Below are positions 52,363-60,985 of a DNA stretch of 64,000 nucleotides, in pieces. Within the stretch, counting starts at the first letter, position 1, and each line of letters starts with the position of its first letter. The notes below the pieces were generated by a model, which worked only from the letters and a program-made list of their open reading frames with translations, did no database searches and had not been told where the DNA came from. The position numbers and the translations under genes were made by a program. This DNA is from an uncultured Clostridia bacterium (lineage in GTDB: Bacteria > Bacillota > Clostridia > Christensenellales > UBA1242). Where the stretch lies: positions 55,199 through 119,198 of the forward strand of contig CALVNR010000004.1 of the NCBI GenBank assembly GCA_944349905.1, given 5' to 3'.

Positions 52363-53352
52363 TATTTCATATTTTTCTTTAACTTTTTGCATTATTTCAT
52401 CAAACAATTCCTTATTATTCTCAAGAAATTCTTTTACATTTTCTTTACCTTGACCTATTTTTTCATCATTGTAAGAGAACCAAGAACCTGATTTTTGTAT
52501 TATATCAGAAGCAATTGCAAGATCAAGTATACATCCAGATTGAGAAATACCTTTTCCATAAATTATATCAAATTCAGCTGTTTTAAATGGAGGAGCAAGT
52601 TTGTTTTTTACTACTTTAACAACTGTTCTATTTCCAACAATATTTACTCCGTCTTTGATTGTATCTTTTTTACGAACATCAAGTCTTATGCTTGCATAAA
52701 ATTTCAAAGCTTTTCCACCGGTTGTTGTTTCTGGTGAACCAAACATTACCCCAACCTTTTCACGCAATTGGTTAATGAAAATTACAGTAGTATTACTTTT
52801 ATTTATCACACCTGTAAGTTTTCTCAAAGCTTGACTCATCATTCTAGCTTGCAAACCTACATGAGAATCTCCCATTTCACCATCAATTTCTGCTTTTGGT
52901 GTAAGAGCAGCAACAGAGTCAACTACCACTATGTCAACAGAGCCAGATTTAACAAGCGTTTCACAAATATTAAGAGCTTGTTCTCCATTGTCAGGTTGAG
53001 AAACCAACAAATCGTCTAGTTTTACACCCAATTTTTCTGCATAACTTGGGTCAAGAGCATGTTCTGCATCAATAAAAGCAGCAGTACCACCAAGTTTTTG
53101 AGTTTCAGCAATAATATGCAATGAAACAGTAGTTTTACCGGAAGATTCAGGTCCATAGATTTCAATTACTCTACCACGAGGTATTCCACCTATTCCAAGA
53201 GCAATATCCAAAACTAAACATCCTGTTGGAATAACATCAATTTTTTCGTGCACCCTATCTCCAAGTTTCATAATAGAGCCTTTTCCATATTGTTTTTCAA
53301 TTTGCAAAAGCGCTTGTTCAAGTGCTTCTTTCTTTGCATCTTTTTTATCCAT
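52360..53352 (-). CDS. recA: Recombinase RecA
   Basis: The 330-residue recombinase has Walker [11 protein letters not shown], Walker [10 protein letters not shown], and the MAW-type loops [13 protein letters not shown] and [15 protein letters not shown]. The usual acidic C-terminal tail is short. It follows a CinA-like gene in the standard pgsA-cinA-recA order. Confidence 0.97.
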   Translation of the reverse strand: MDKKDAKKEALEQALLQIEKQYGKGSIMKLGDRVHEKIDVIPTGCLVLDIALGIGGIPRGRVIEIYGPESSGKTTVSLHIIAETQKLGGTAAFIDAEHALDPSYAEKLGVKLDDLLVSQPDNGEQALNICETLVKSGSVDIVVVDSVAALTPKAEIDGEMGDSHVGLQARMMSQALRKLTGVINKSNTTVIFINQLREKVGVMFGSPETTTGGKALKFYASIRLDVRKKDTIKDGVNIVGNRTVVKVVKNKLAPPFKTAEFDIIYGKGISQSGCILDLAIASDIIQKSGSWFSYNDEKIGQGKENVKEFLENNKELFDEIMQKVKEKYEI

Positions 53353-53391
53353 AAATTTCCCCTTTTATGATTATATTTTATCATTAAATTT

Positions 53392-54375
53392 TTAAAAAAC
53401 AAAATCATTTTGTCGTAATTTTTTTACAACATGATAAAGTAATGTGTTTTTTGCCATCTCAATAGAATCATCTATTTTCCCGGTGAAATTGCATTTATAA
53501 AAATGAACTTCTTTTTTATCAGCAATGGTAAAATTAAAATTAAAAACATTTTCCTCAAATTTACCATTTGTGACAATCGCTATATCACTTTTGCTTTCTT
53601 CTAGTAATTTTGTAGACTCTTTATGTAAAAGGTCATTGTCAAATTTTTCAAAAAACTTAATTTGACCAAATTTTAAAACATTATCAAAACCTGTATTCTT
53701 TTCAATAAGGGAAGATAATATTTTCCCTTGTGTTACATTTTCACAAATAGCCAAACTTAAATTTTTCATTTTTAAAAGTTGAAAAATGATATTTTCCAAG
53801 TTTAAGTCATTTTCGCTAAAAATGTTATTTTTAAAAATTGAAGCAATCTTTACCTGTTTGTCATCAATTAAATTTTCTTCTCCTTGATAAGAGACATAAA
53901 CATCACTAAGAATATTGTCTGATAAAACTTTATATTTCAAATCTTGAATTTCATTTTTTAACATTTCAAGTTTGTTTATTATATCATTTTTATCAATACC
54001 AAAAAGATGAAATTTACATATTTTATTTTCTTTAAGTTCCAAAATTTTATATAGCAAATTCATATCACTTTCAAGAGGTATAAAAATAGTTTGATTTTCT
54101 CTTTTCTTGAAAATTACTATTTGTTCATCAACAATTTCTTTTTCACTACCCAACTGAGAATAATGTTGAATTATTAAATTATCTATATTGTCATTTTCTG
54201 AAAATATAATATTGTTTCCGTCATTTACAAAAGAATTTGATAATTTCATTGGTAAGATGTTAAAACTATCCATATCAACAAAACAATTTGCAAAAATATA
54301 ATTTAATTTTTGCAAATTAAAATTTGTTGTGCCTTTTAAAATATTATCAGAAAAAACAAAAACTTTAAAATTCAT
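53392..54375 (-). CDS. Degenerate CinA-like protein
   Basis: The 327-residue protein sits exactly where cinA lies in most Firmicutes, two bases after pgsA and upstream of recA. Residues 95-150 echo the CinA linker region (IFIPLESDM for the LPGVPxEM block, HLFGIDKNDIINKLEML for the FGIGESxLExxL block), and residues 205-270 echo the C-terminal deamidase domain, but the ESCTGG active-site motif reads ENVTQG. The N-terminal MoaB-like domain is barely recognisable. The protein is shorter than the usual 410 or so residues. Enzyme activity is unlikely; it may be decaying or repurposed. Confidence 0.6.
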   Translation of the reverse strand: MNFKVFVFSDNILKGTTNFNLQKLNYIFANCFVDMDSFNILPMKLSNSFVNDGNNIIFSENDNIDNLIIQHYSQLGSEKEIVDEQIVIFKKRENQTIFIPLESDMNLLYKILELKENKICKFHLFGIDKNDIINKLEMLKNEIQDLKYKVLSDNILSDVYVSYQGEENLIDDKQVKIASIFKNNIFSENDLNLENIIFQLLKMKNLSLAICENVTQGKILSSLIEKNTGFDNVLKFGQIKFFEKFDNDLLHKESTKLLEESKSDIAIVTNGKFEENVFNFNFTIADKKEVHFYKCNFTGKIDDSIEMAKNTLLYHVVKKLRQNDFVF

Positions 54376-54376
54376 T

Positions 54377-55063
54377 TTATTCCTCTGTTTCTTCTATATT
54401 TTCTTTTTTTGTTTTTTTACTTTTTGTTTTTACAATTTCTTTTTTTTCTTCCTTAAACACAAATCTATTTTCTACTAAATAGTGTATTCCAGAATAAATA
54501 GTTAAGACTGTTGCACAAGCAAGTATAATCATCAAAATCAACCCAATTATTCCTGTTGCTTTTTCTGCTGCAACTTTTTCTATTGAAGGATAAATTTCTG
54601 TTAAGAAAAAGGCATAGAACATATACAAAGAAATAGAAACGAATTGTAAAGTAGCTTTGATTTTTCCACTCATATCAGCTGCCAATACTTTTCCTTTTTT
54701 AGCAGCAAGTTGTCTAAGAGCTGAAATAATAAACTCTCTTGCTAGCATTGCAATAACGCAAACTACCCCAAGCCATGCAGGCCATACAACAGGAGCTGAA
54801 CCCGTAACAGGAACTGCAACAATTAAAATAAATCCTGTCATAGTAAGAACTTTATCAGCTATTGTATCAAAAAATTTGCCCAAATCTGTAACTTGATTTG
54901 TTGCCCTTGCAATTTTTCCATCAACAAAATCTGTTAATGATGCAACAGCAAATAAAATAGCAGAAACAAGTTTTCCGTAAGGTATAAATGATGCTATGTA
55001 AAAAAATACTATTAAAGGTATAAGTAACAACCTTGAAAGAGTAATTTTGTTTGGTGTATTCAT
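54377..55063 (-). CDS. pgsA: CDP-diacylglycerol-glycerol-3-phosphate 3-phosphatidyltransferase
   Basis: The 228-residue membrane enzyme makes phosphatidylglycerol phosphate. It carries the CDP-alcohol phosphotransferase motif DGKIARATNQVTDLGKFFDT plus IADK (residues about 47-71), and five or so membrane helices. It overlaps the rimO stop by four bases. A charged C-terminal tail of about 25 residues is extra. Confidence 0.95.
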   Translation of the reverse strand: MNTPNKITLSRLLLIPLIVFFYIASFIPYGKLVSAILFAVASLTDFVDGKIARATNQVTDLGKFFDTIADKVLTMTGFILIVAVPVTGSAPVVWPAWLGVVCVIAMLAREFIISALRQLAAKKGKVLAADMSGKIKATLQFVSISLYMFYAFFLTEIYPSIEKVAAEKATGIIGLILMIILACATVLTIYSGIHYLVENRFVFKEEKKEIVKTKSKKTKKENIEETEE

Positions 55064-56382
55064 AATAATTCTCCTTTTAAATAACTACCATCAAAATCAT
55101 AAATTTTCACTTTTACAAAAGTAGAAATTTCAATACTTCCATTATCTACAAATCTTACAGCAAAGTCAACTGTTGGAGAGAGTTTTTCGCTATGACCAAC
55201 AAATTCACCAGTATCTGAGTCAAAGTAGTCTACAAGTACATCAATTTCTTTATCCATCATTTGTGTTATATTTTCTTGCATAATCTTCTGTTGCAACTTA
55301 TTTATTTTTTTAGCTCTTGATTTTTTTATAAAATTTGATACTTGATTTTTCATATAAAATGATGCAGTATTTGGTTCTTTTGAATAAGGGAAAAATCCAG
55401 CATAATCAAATTTTGTTTTGTTTATAAAATCATACAATTTTTTAAATTGAGCTCTTCTTTCTCCTGGATACCCCACAATAAAAGTGGAACGCAATGCAAA
55501 ATCAGGATATTCATTTTTTATTTTTTCAACCAAGTTTAAAGTATTTTCTTCGCCAAGTTTTCTTCTCATGCTTAACAAAATTTTGTCATCAATATGTTGG
55601 AGAGGGATATCTAAATATTTGCACATTTTTTCATTATTTTGCATGAAAGTAAGCAATTGGTCTGTAACTTTTTCAGGATACAAATAATGAAGCCTAATCC
55701 ATTTTATTGTTTTAATTTTACAAAGTTTTTCACAAAGTTTAATTAATTTATTTTCACCGTATAAATCTTCACCATATCTTGTTGTATCTTGTGCTACCAA
55801 AATAAGTTCTTTTATTCCTCTTTCTGCCAAAAGCTTTGCTTCCTCAACTAGTTCGTCCATTGGAACGCTTTTATATCTTCCCCTAATTCTAGGTATTGTA
55901 CAATAAGAACAAACATTGTCACAGCCATCTGCTATTTTTAAATAAGCATAACTATAACCACTAGTCAAAACTCTGTTTTTTGAGTTTTTGATTTTGCTTA
56001 TTTCAACATCATACAACTGTTCAATCTTTTGACAAATTGAATTATTTTCTCTTAATCTCATAAATAAATCAATAGTTGGAAAATTTTCTTTCATGGAATC
56101 ATAATGTCTTTCAGGAAAGCATCCTGTAACAATTATTTTTTCAATAATACCATTTTCTTTCAACTTTTCCATCTCAATAATATTTGCAATAGCTTCTTCT
56201 TGTGCAGGTTGAATAAATGCACAAGTATTGATTATTACAATATCACAATCATGTACATCATCTACAATTTGAAAACCATAATCTTGCAACAATCCCAACA
56301 TTTTTTCAAGGTCAACTTTATTTTTATCGCAACCTAAACTTATTGCAGAGACTTTCTTTTGCAACAACTCTTTTTTATTCAT
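55060..56382 (-). CDS. rimO: Ribosomal protein S12 methylthiotransferase RimO
   Basis: The start is MNKKELLQ, eight bases or so after GGAG; 21 further upstream codons overlap ftsK. The 440-residue enzyme has the UPF0004 domain (SLGCDKNKVDLEKML), the radical-SAM motif CDNVCSYCTIPRIRGRYKS, and a C-terminal TRAM domain (EIDVLVDYFD to the end). It methylthiolates Asp of S12. RimO is told from MiaB by the CDKNxVD block and the short loop between domains. Confidence 0.94.
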   Translation of the reverse strand: MNKKELLQKKVSAISLGCDKNKVDLEKMLGLLQDYGFQIVDDVHDCDIVIINTCAFIQPAQEEAIANIIEMEKLKENGIIEKIIVTGCFPERHYDSMKENFPTIDLFMRLRENNSICQKIEQLYDVEISKIKNSKNRVLTSGYSYAYLKIADGCDNVCSYCTIPRIRGRYKSVPMDELVEEAKLLAERGIKELILVAQDTTRYGEDLYGENKLIKLCEKLCKIKTIKWIRLHYLYPEKVTDQLLTFMQNNEKMCKYLDIPLQHIDDKILLSMRRKLGEENTLNLVEKIKNEYPDFALRSTFIVGYPGERRAQFKKLYDFINKTKFDYAGFFPYSKEPNTASFYMKNQVSNFIKKSRAKKINKLQQKIMQENITQMMDKEIDVLVDYFDSDTGEFVGHSEKLSPTVDFAVRFVDNGSIEISTFVKVKIYDFDGSYLKGELL

Positions 56383-59227
56383 AAGTATCTCCAAAAATTT
56401 GATAAAATTCTTCAATAGTAATATATACGCTACGCTGTTTTGCACCTTCTGCTGATGAAATATATCCTCTTTCTTCCATTTGGTCTATAATTCTTGCAGC
56501 TCTTGGATAACCTATTGACAGTTTTCTTTGAACCATGGTTGTGCTTGCAACACCATTGTCAATACAAATTTTAAGAGCTTGTGGAAGCAATGGATCCATG
56601 CTTGAATCTTCATTTCCACCATGGTTACTTTTCCCTGGACTATTGATAGCATTATTTGCCTCTTCATCAAAGGTCTCTTCATTGTTTTGAATAATAAAGT
56701 TTACAATATCTTTTGTTTCCGGAGTATCTATAAAGCAACCTTGCAAACGAATTGGAGAAGAATCCGCAGGTTTATATAACATATCGCCATAACCTAAAAG
56801 TTTTTCTGCGCCGGTAGAGCCCATAATAACTTCGCTATCTACTCTACTTGCAACCTTAAAAGCAATTCTAGCAGGCAAATTTGCCTTCAAAGTTCCGGTA
56901 ACCACATCGGTAGAAGGTCTTTGAGTTGCCAAAATCAGGTGAATACCAGCCGCTCTGGCTTTTCCTGCAAGTCTTCTAATCTTGTCTTCAATTTCATTTT
57001 TAGCAATAGCCATAAAATCAGCAAACTCATCAAATATAATTACAATATAAGGCATTTTCTTAATCTTTCTTTGCAATACTTTTTCCGATTTATTGTATTC
57101 ATCAATGTTACGCACTCTTTCTTCTGAAATTAGTCTAAACCTTCTCTCCATTTCATCAACTGCCCACTGCAATGCATTAACAGCTTTTGTAGGGTCAGTC
57201 AAGACTTTTGGAACAACCATGTGTGGCAAACCTTCGTACATTGAAAGTTCAACTTGTTTTGGGTCAATCATAATAAATTTTACTTCATCAGGCGAAGATT
57301 TGTAGAGAAGAGATGTAATAATTGTATTTAAGCAAACACTCTTACCAGAACCAGTTGTTCCAGCTACTAATAAATGTGGCATTTTTTGAAGATTGCAAAC
57401 TTTTACAGTCCCTGTAATATCTTTACCAAGAGCAAATGTCAAAGGTGATGGTGAGTAAGAAAATTCTTTTGAAAGCAAAACATCTTTTATGCTTACTTTG
57501 GCAACTTTATTGTTTGGTACTTCAATACCAACCTTACTTCTGCCTGGAATAGGTGCTTCAATTCTTATTTGCCCTTTTGCTGAAAGAGCATATGCAATAT
57601 CAGCATCAAGCGACAAGATTTTTTTTACAGAAATACCTTCTGGCATTTCTATCTCATATCTTGTAACAGTTGGACCAATAACAACATTTTGAACTTTTGC
57701 AGGAACACCAAATTTTTCAAGAGCATTTTCTAGCGCAACTCTTTTCATTGGAATTTCTTCGTTAAACATAGACAAATCATCTGATTGAGTGGTAAGCAAA
57801 TCAATAGATGGTCTTGTATAATTGTATGGTTTTACAACTTGTTGTTTTTCTTCACCATCAAGTTCTACAAACTTTTTCTTTCTTTCATCGTTAAAAGTTG
57901 ATGTGCTGTTGTCAAAAATTCTTCTATCATGATTTTCATTTGAAGTGTTGTCTCTTGTCAACAAATTATCCCTTCTTTCACTTTGCGTAGAAATAATATC
58001 TGCTCTGTTTCTTGCAAGTTCATTTCTATCTCTAGAAAAGTTTTCTTCCCTAGCAAAGTTATCTCTATTGTTGTAATTTTCATTTTGGTTAATTGAAGAA
58101 TAATCAATAAAGTTGTCATCATCTCCAATTTCATTTTGAATTTGACTTATTTCTTCTTTAACAACTTCTCTTATAATATTTTCTGCTTCTGATGTAATTT
58201 GCTCTGGTTTTATTTCTGGCAAATTTCCCCTTCTAATTTCTGGTTGAGAAAAATCGTAACTTTCTTCGTGAACATATGTTGATTGATTGATTTGATTGTC
58301 ATTTTTCAAATCATTAATTGCCCTATTCATATCATTATTGTTAAAATTTGAAATAGGTTGAAGTTGTCTTCTATTTTTGTTTTCCATAAATTTATTCATA
58401 TCAACTTTTGGTGGAGAAAGCAGATAATCTCTAACTGACATACCTTCTGGAATTTTTGGTTCATCTTCTCTTTCTTTTGGTAATTTAATATTTTGATTTT
58501 CACTATTGATTTTTTTGAAACCACCAGCAAGACCAAGTTTTTCTCTCGCTGTAAGTTCTCTTTGTTCATTTTCTTGCTTTTCGGCATCAAACATAATATT
58601 AACATCTTCTTTTGGTGTTAATATCTTTGCAAGTTTTGGTGATTTATCAAATACAATTTTATTTTGAGTTGATGATTTTTCTTTGATATTCAATTTGACA
58701 GGCTCAGATTGCTGTTGGTTTTTTCTTAAAGATAAAATTGTTTCTACAAAAAATGCAACGCATACAACAAAAGCAAGAGAAAGCAAAATGTATGTTGAAA
58801 CTGCCCCCATTAAATATGCAAGCGTAGTTGGAATAAAACCTATTATCATTCCACCAGCAGTAAATTGTTTAGTGTAATTTAAAATAATATATTTTCCATA
58901 ACTCAAATCACCTGGCAAACCTACAATAATAAGTTGAATTATAGCAAGAAATAAATATAATGACAACAAAAGAAAGACTGCATATCTTTTTGGCATTACA
59001 TATTTTTTATTATTCAAAAGCGCAAGTGATAATATCATGCAAAATACTGCTAGTGGATAAACAAAAATACCTAATATACCTAAGAAAAATACTTTAAGAG
59101 CAGGCACCAAATTTGTAACTGAAAATAAAAACATAAAGGTAGACAAAGCCAATAAAACTCCACCTACTATTTTCTTTTTGTTTTTCAAAGGTTTTTTGTT
59201 TTTATTTGAAATTTGAAAAGTAGCCAT
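56375..59227 (-). CDS. ftsK: DNA translocase FtsK/SpoIIIE
   Basis: The 950-residue motor has an N-terminal membrane region (four or five helices in the first 165 residues), a disordered Asn/Arg-rich linker (about 170-450), the RecA-like motor with Walker A AGTTGSGKSVCLN and Walker B IVIIFDEFADFM, and a C-terminal gamma winged helix (STTMVQRKLSIGYPRAARIIDQME, shown in part as STTMVQRKLSIGYPRAARI). It pumps DNA through septa in division and sporulation. One such gene usually serves both roles in Clostridia. Confidence 0.95.
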   Translation of the reverse strand: MATFQISNKNKKPLKNKKKIVGGVLLALSTFMFLFSVTNLVPALKVFFLGILGIFVYPLAVFCMILSLALLNNKKYVMPKRYAVFLLLSLYLFLAIIQLIIVGLPGDLSYGKYIILNYTKQFTAGGMIIGFIPTTLAYLMGAVSTYILLSLAFVVCVAFFVETILSLRKNQQQSEPVKLNIKEKSSTQNKIVFDKSPKLAKILTPKEDVNIMFDAEKQENEQRELTAREKLGLAGGFKKINSENQNIKLPKEREDEPKIPEGMSVRDYLLSPPKVDMNKFMENKNRRQLQPISNFNNNDMNRAINDLKNDNQINQSTYVHEESYDFSQPEIRRGNLPEIKPEQITSEAENIIREVVKEEISQIQNEIGDDDNFIDYSSINQNENYNNRDNFAREENFSRDRNELARNRADIISTQSERRDNLLTRDNTSNENHDRRIFDNSTSTFNDERKKKFVELDGEEKQQVVKPYNYTRPSIDLLTTQSDDLSMFNEEIPMKRVALENALEKFGVPAKVQNVVIGPTVTRYEIEMPEGISVKKILSLDADIAYALSAKGQIRIEAPIPGRSKVGIEVPNNKVAKVSIKDVLLSKEFSYSPSPLTFALGKDITGTVKVCNLQKMPHLLVAGTTGSGKSVCLNTIITSLLYKSSPDEVKFIMIDPKQVELSMYEGLPHMVVPKVLTDPTKAVNALQWAVDEMERRFRLISEERVRNIDEYNKSEKVLQRKIKKMPYIVIIFDEFADFMAIAKNEIEDKIRRLAGKARAAGIHLILATQRPSTDVVTGTLKANLPARIAFKVASRVDSEVIMGSTGAEKLLGYGDMLYKPADSSPIRLQGCFIDTPETKDIVNFIIQNNEETFDEEANNAINSPGKSNHGGNEDSSMDPLLPQALKICIDNGVASTTMVQRKLSIGYPRAARIIDQMEERGYISSAEGAKQRSVYITIEEFYQIFGDTYE

Positions 59228-59278
59228 ATCCCTTTCCTTTTGTTTTTATATAATTATATATATAAATATATCATAAAC

Positions 59279-59314
59279 AAAAAAATATCTCAACTATCAA
59301 AGAGATATTTTTTG
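59279..59314 (-). terminator. Terminator after the deacetylase gene
   Basis: AAATATCTC and GAGATATTT form a nine-base stem followed by T on the minus strand. Confidence 0.75.
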
Positions 59315-59344
59315 TTTTAACTTGTATTTTTTTAAAAAATATTG

Positions 59345-60091
59345 TTAAGATTGTGTGCTTTGACTTGAAGAATTGTCAATGGTGTTTGAAACTGTTGTCA
59401 AATTGAAACCATTATCTTTAAACCATGAAATAATTTTAGGAAGAGCCTCCAATGTCTTTTCTGTTGGATGCATTAAAATTAAATCTCCTCCTTGTGCATT
59501 TTTTATTGCCCTAGAATATATTAAGTCTGCATCTTTATCTCTCCAATCAACAGTATCACGAGTCCACATAATGGTTTTATAACCAAGTGATGAAGCACAA
59601 GAAACAGTGGTTTTGTCATAAACACCACTTGGTGGCGCAAACAAAGTCATTTCATAATTTAAAAGTTCTTTTATAATAGAATGTGTTGTAGAGATTTCAT
59701 TTAAGTTGCCCTGTTCATCAAGTTTGTCATGGTCTTTGTGATGATATCCATGATTTGCAATTTCATGTCCATCATTATATATTTTTTTAAGAATATCTTC
59801 ATTTAAAACTGCCCATGTCCCACCAATAAAGAATGTTGTTTGCACATCATTTTCTTTTAACACTTTAAGCATATCATCAAGGTATTCTGTTCCCCAGTAT
59901 ACATTAATCATAAGACTTACATTTTTGGTATTTTTATTACCATTGTAATAAACACCACTTACACTAGAAGAACTTGAAATAACGCTTCCACCCCAAAAAG
60001 CGAGAGTAGAAATAACCGCCAAAAGCAAAACAATAAAAGAATTAACTATCCATTTTCTAAACTTGAAAACTTTAAAATGTATTTTTTTCAT
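59345..60091 (-). CDS. Polysaccharide deacetylase-family protein (YlxY-like)
   Basis: The 248-residue protein has an N-terminal membrane anchor (residues 15-35) and a NodB domain: DVQTTFFIGGTWA, EIANHGYHHKDH (metal histidines), FAPPSGVYD and LILMHPT. The first catalytic motif, usually TFDDGP, reads MINVYWGTE, so the catalytic Asp is missing, as in YlxY/PdaB-type sporulation proteins. It lies upstream of ftsK, consistent with ylxY. Activity is doubtful; a cell-wall or sporulation role is inferred. Confidence 0.8.
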   Translation of the reverse strand: MKKIHFKVFKFRKWIVNSFIVLLLAVISTLAFWGGSVISSSSSVSGVYYNGNKNTKNVSLMINVYWGTEYLDDMLKVLKENDVQTTFFIGGTWAVLNEDILKKIYNDGHEIANHGYHHKDHDKLDEQGNLNEISTTHSIIKELLNYEMTLFAPPSGVYDKTTVSCASSLGYKTIMWTRDTVDWRDKDADLIYSRAIKNAQGGDLILMHPTEKTLEALPKIISWFKDNGFNLTTVSNTIDNSSSQSTQS

Positions 60092-60125
60092 AGTATAAAA
60101 TATGACATTAAAATATTTTTATGAC

Positions 60126-60172
60126 AAAAAACAAAAACACACAAGATTATTTTTACTCTTGTGTGTTTTTTA
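60126..60172 (-). terminator. Strong terminator after the zincin-like gene
   Basis: AACACACAAGA and TCTTGTGTGTT form an 11-base perfect stem with a ten-base loop, followed by T on the minus strand. Confidence 0.85.
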
Positions 60173-60174
60173 AT

Positions 60175-60732
60175 TTACATTTCACTTTCTTCAATTTTTT
60201 CTTGATAATAGTTTAAAACAAAAAGTTTTTCCCAATTTGTAAGTTGTGAAAAGTTTTGTTCAATTTTGTTTGATAAAGCCAAATTCAAATATCTTTTTTT
60301 ATAATTTTTCTCGCTTTGTTTATCACCAACAATATAGTCAAAAAGACCTTTTACTGTTTCTTCAACTTTTTTTGAAAATTTACCATTTCCTATAATTGCA
60401 TCAATAACGATTTCATTATCTAAAATTCCATTTTCAATATCTTGTTCACTGTAAAGTCCTGCATATCTTACAAAATAATATCTATATAACTGCCCTTTTT
60501 CTTTTGAGGATAAAATTTTTAAAATTAGATCTTTTGCAATTTTAAATTTTTCACTCTCTTCAAACATATGCAAAATTTCATGTTTGTTTGTTTTTTCCAA
60601 ATCGTTTGGATAAAATTCATTTAAAAAAATTGTGCCATTTTCATAATATCCAAGAATATCATTTGGTAAGCCAAAAAAAACAGTTTTTATTCCTAATTTT
60701 TTATTGTTTTCAATAATCTGTTTTTTTGTCAT
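60175..60732 (-). CDS. Zincin-like protein with HEILH motif
   Basis: The 185-residue cytoplasmic protein has TNKHEILHMFEESE around residue 50, a HExxH zinc-protease motif followed by acidic residues. The preceding strand (GTIFLNEF, from an ENGTIFLN context) is like that of ImmA/IrrE-type and other minigluzincin peptidases. The remainder is helical. It overlaps the upstream 54-codon gene by four bases (ATGA), forming a pair. No helix-turn-helix repressor partner is seen. Substrate unknown. Confidence 0.6.
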   Translation of the reverse strand: MTKKQIIENNKKLGIKTVFFGLPNDILGYYENGTIFLNEFYPNDLEKTNKHEILHMFEESEKFKIAKDLILKILSSKEKGQLYRYYFVRYAGLYSEQDIENGILDNEIVIDAIIGNGKFSKKVEETVKGLFDYIVGDKQSEKNYKKRYLNLALSNKIEQNFSQLTNWEKLFVLNYYQEKIEESEM

Positions 60733-60893
60733 TTTTTATCCTCTTCTTTCAATTTCTTTTGTATTTCTTCTAACGAAAAACCATCTTTTTGCCAATTTTT
60801 TATTTTTTTTTGGTTTGCTTGAAATTTTGACAAGTCTTCTTCTTTGATACGCACAATATTTCCATCAAAAGACTTAACAGAAAAAAATTTCAT
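60729..60893 (-). CDS. 54-residue protein coupled to the zincin-like gene
   Basis: A GGAGTG site and a near-consensus promoter (60912-60940) precede the ATG. The peptide begins MKFFSVKSFDGNIVRIKEED and ends in a short helical region with the pattern WQKDGFSLEEIQKKLKEE. It is charged, has no membrane helix and could be a regulator, antitoxin-like or inhibitor partner of the protease. I do not recognise a family. The stop overlaps the next start by four bases. Confidence 0.65.
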   Translation of the reverse strand: MKFFSVKSFDGNIVRIKEEDLSKFQANQKKIKNWQKDGFSLEEIQKKLKEEDKK

Positions 60894-60911
60894 GTTACAC
60901 TCCTTATCTTA

Positions 60912-60940
60912 ATTTTATATAAATTCAAAGATAAAGTCAA
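60912..60940 (-). promoter_or_regulatory. Promoter of the 54-codon/zincin pair
   Basis: TTGACT (60935-60940) and TAAAAT (60912-60917) are 17 bases apart. Confidence 0.72.
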
Positions 60941-60953
60941 TACTAAAAATATA

Positions 60954-60984
60954 AAAATAAAACATATAAAAAATATATGTTTTT
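60954..60984 (-). terminator. Terminator after the mTERF-like gene
   Basis: AAAACATATA and TATATGTTTT pair around a five-base loop on the minus strand and are followed by a T-rich run. Confidence 0.7.
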
Positions 60985-60985
60985 A

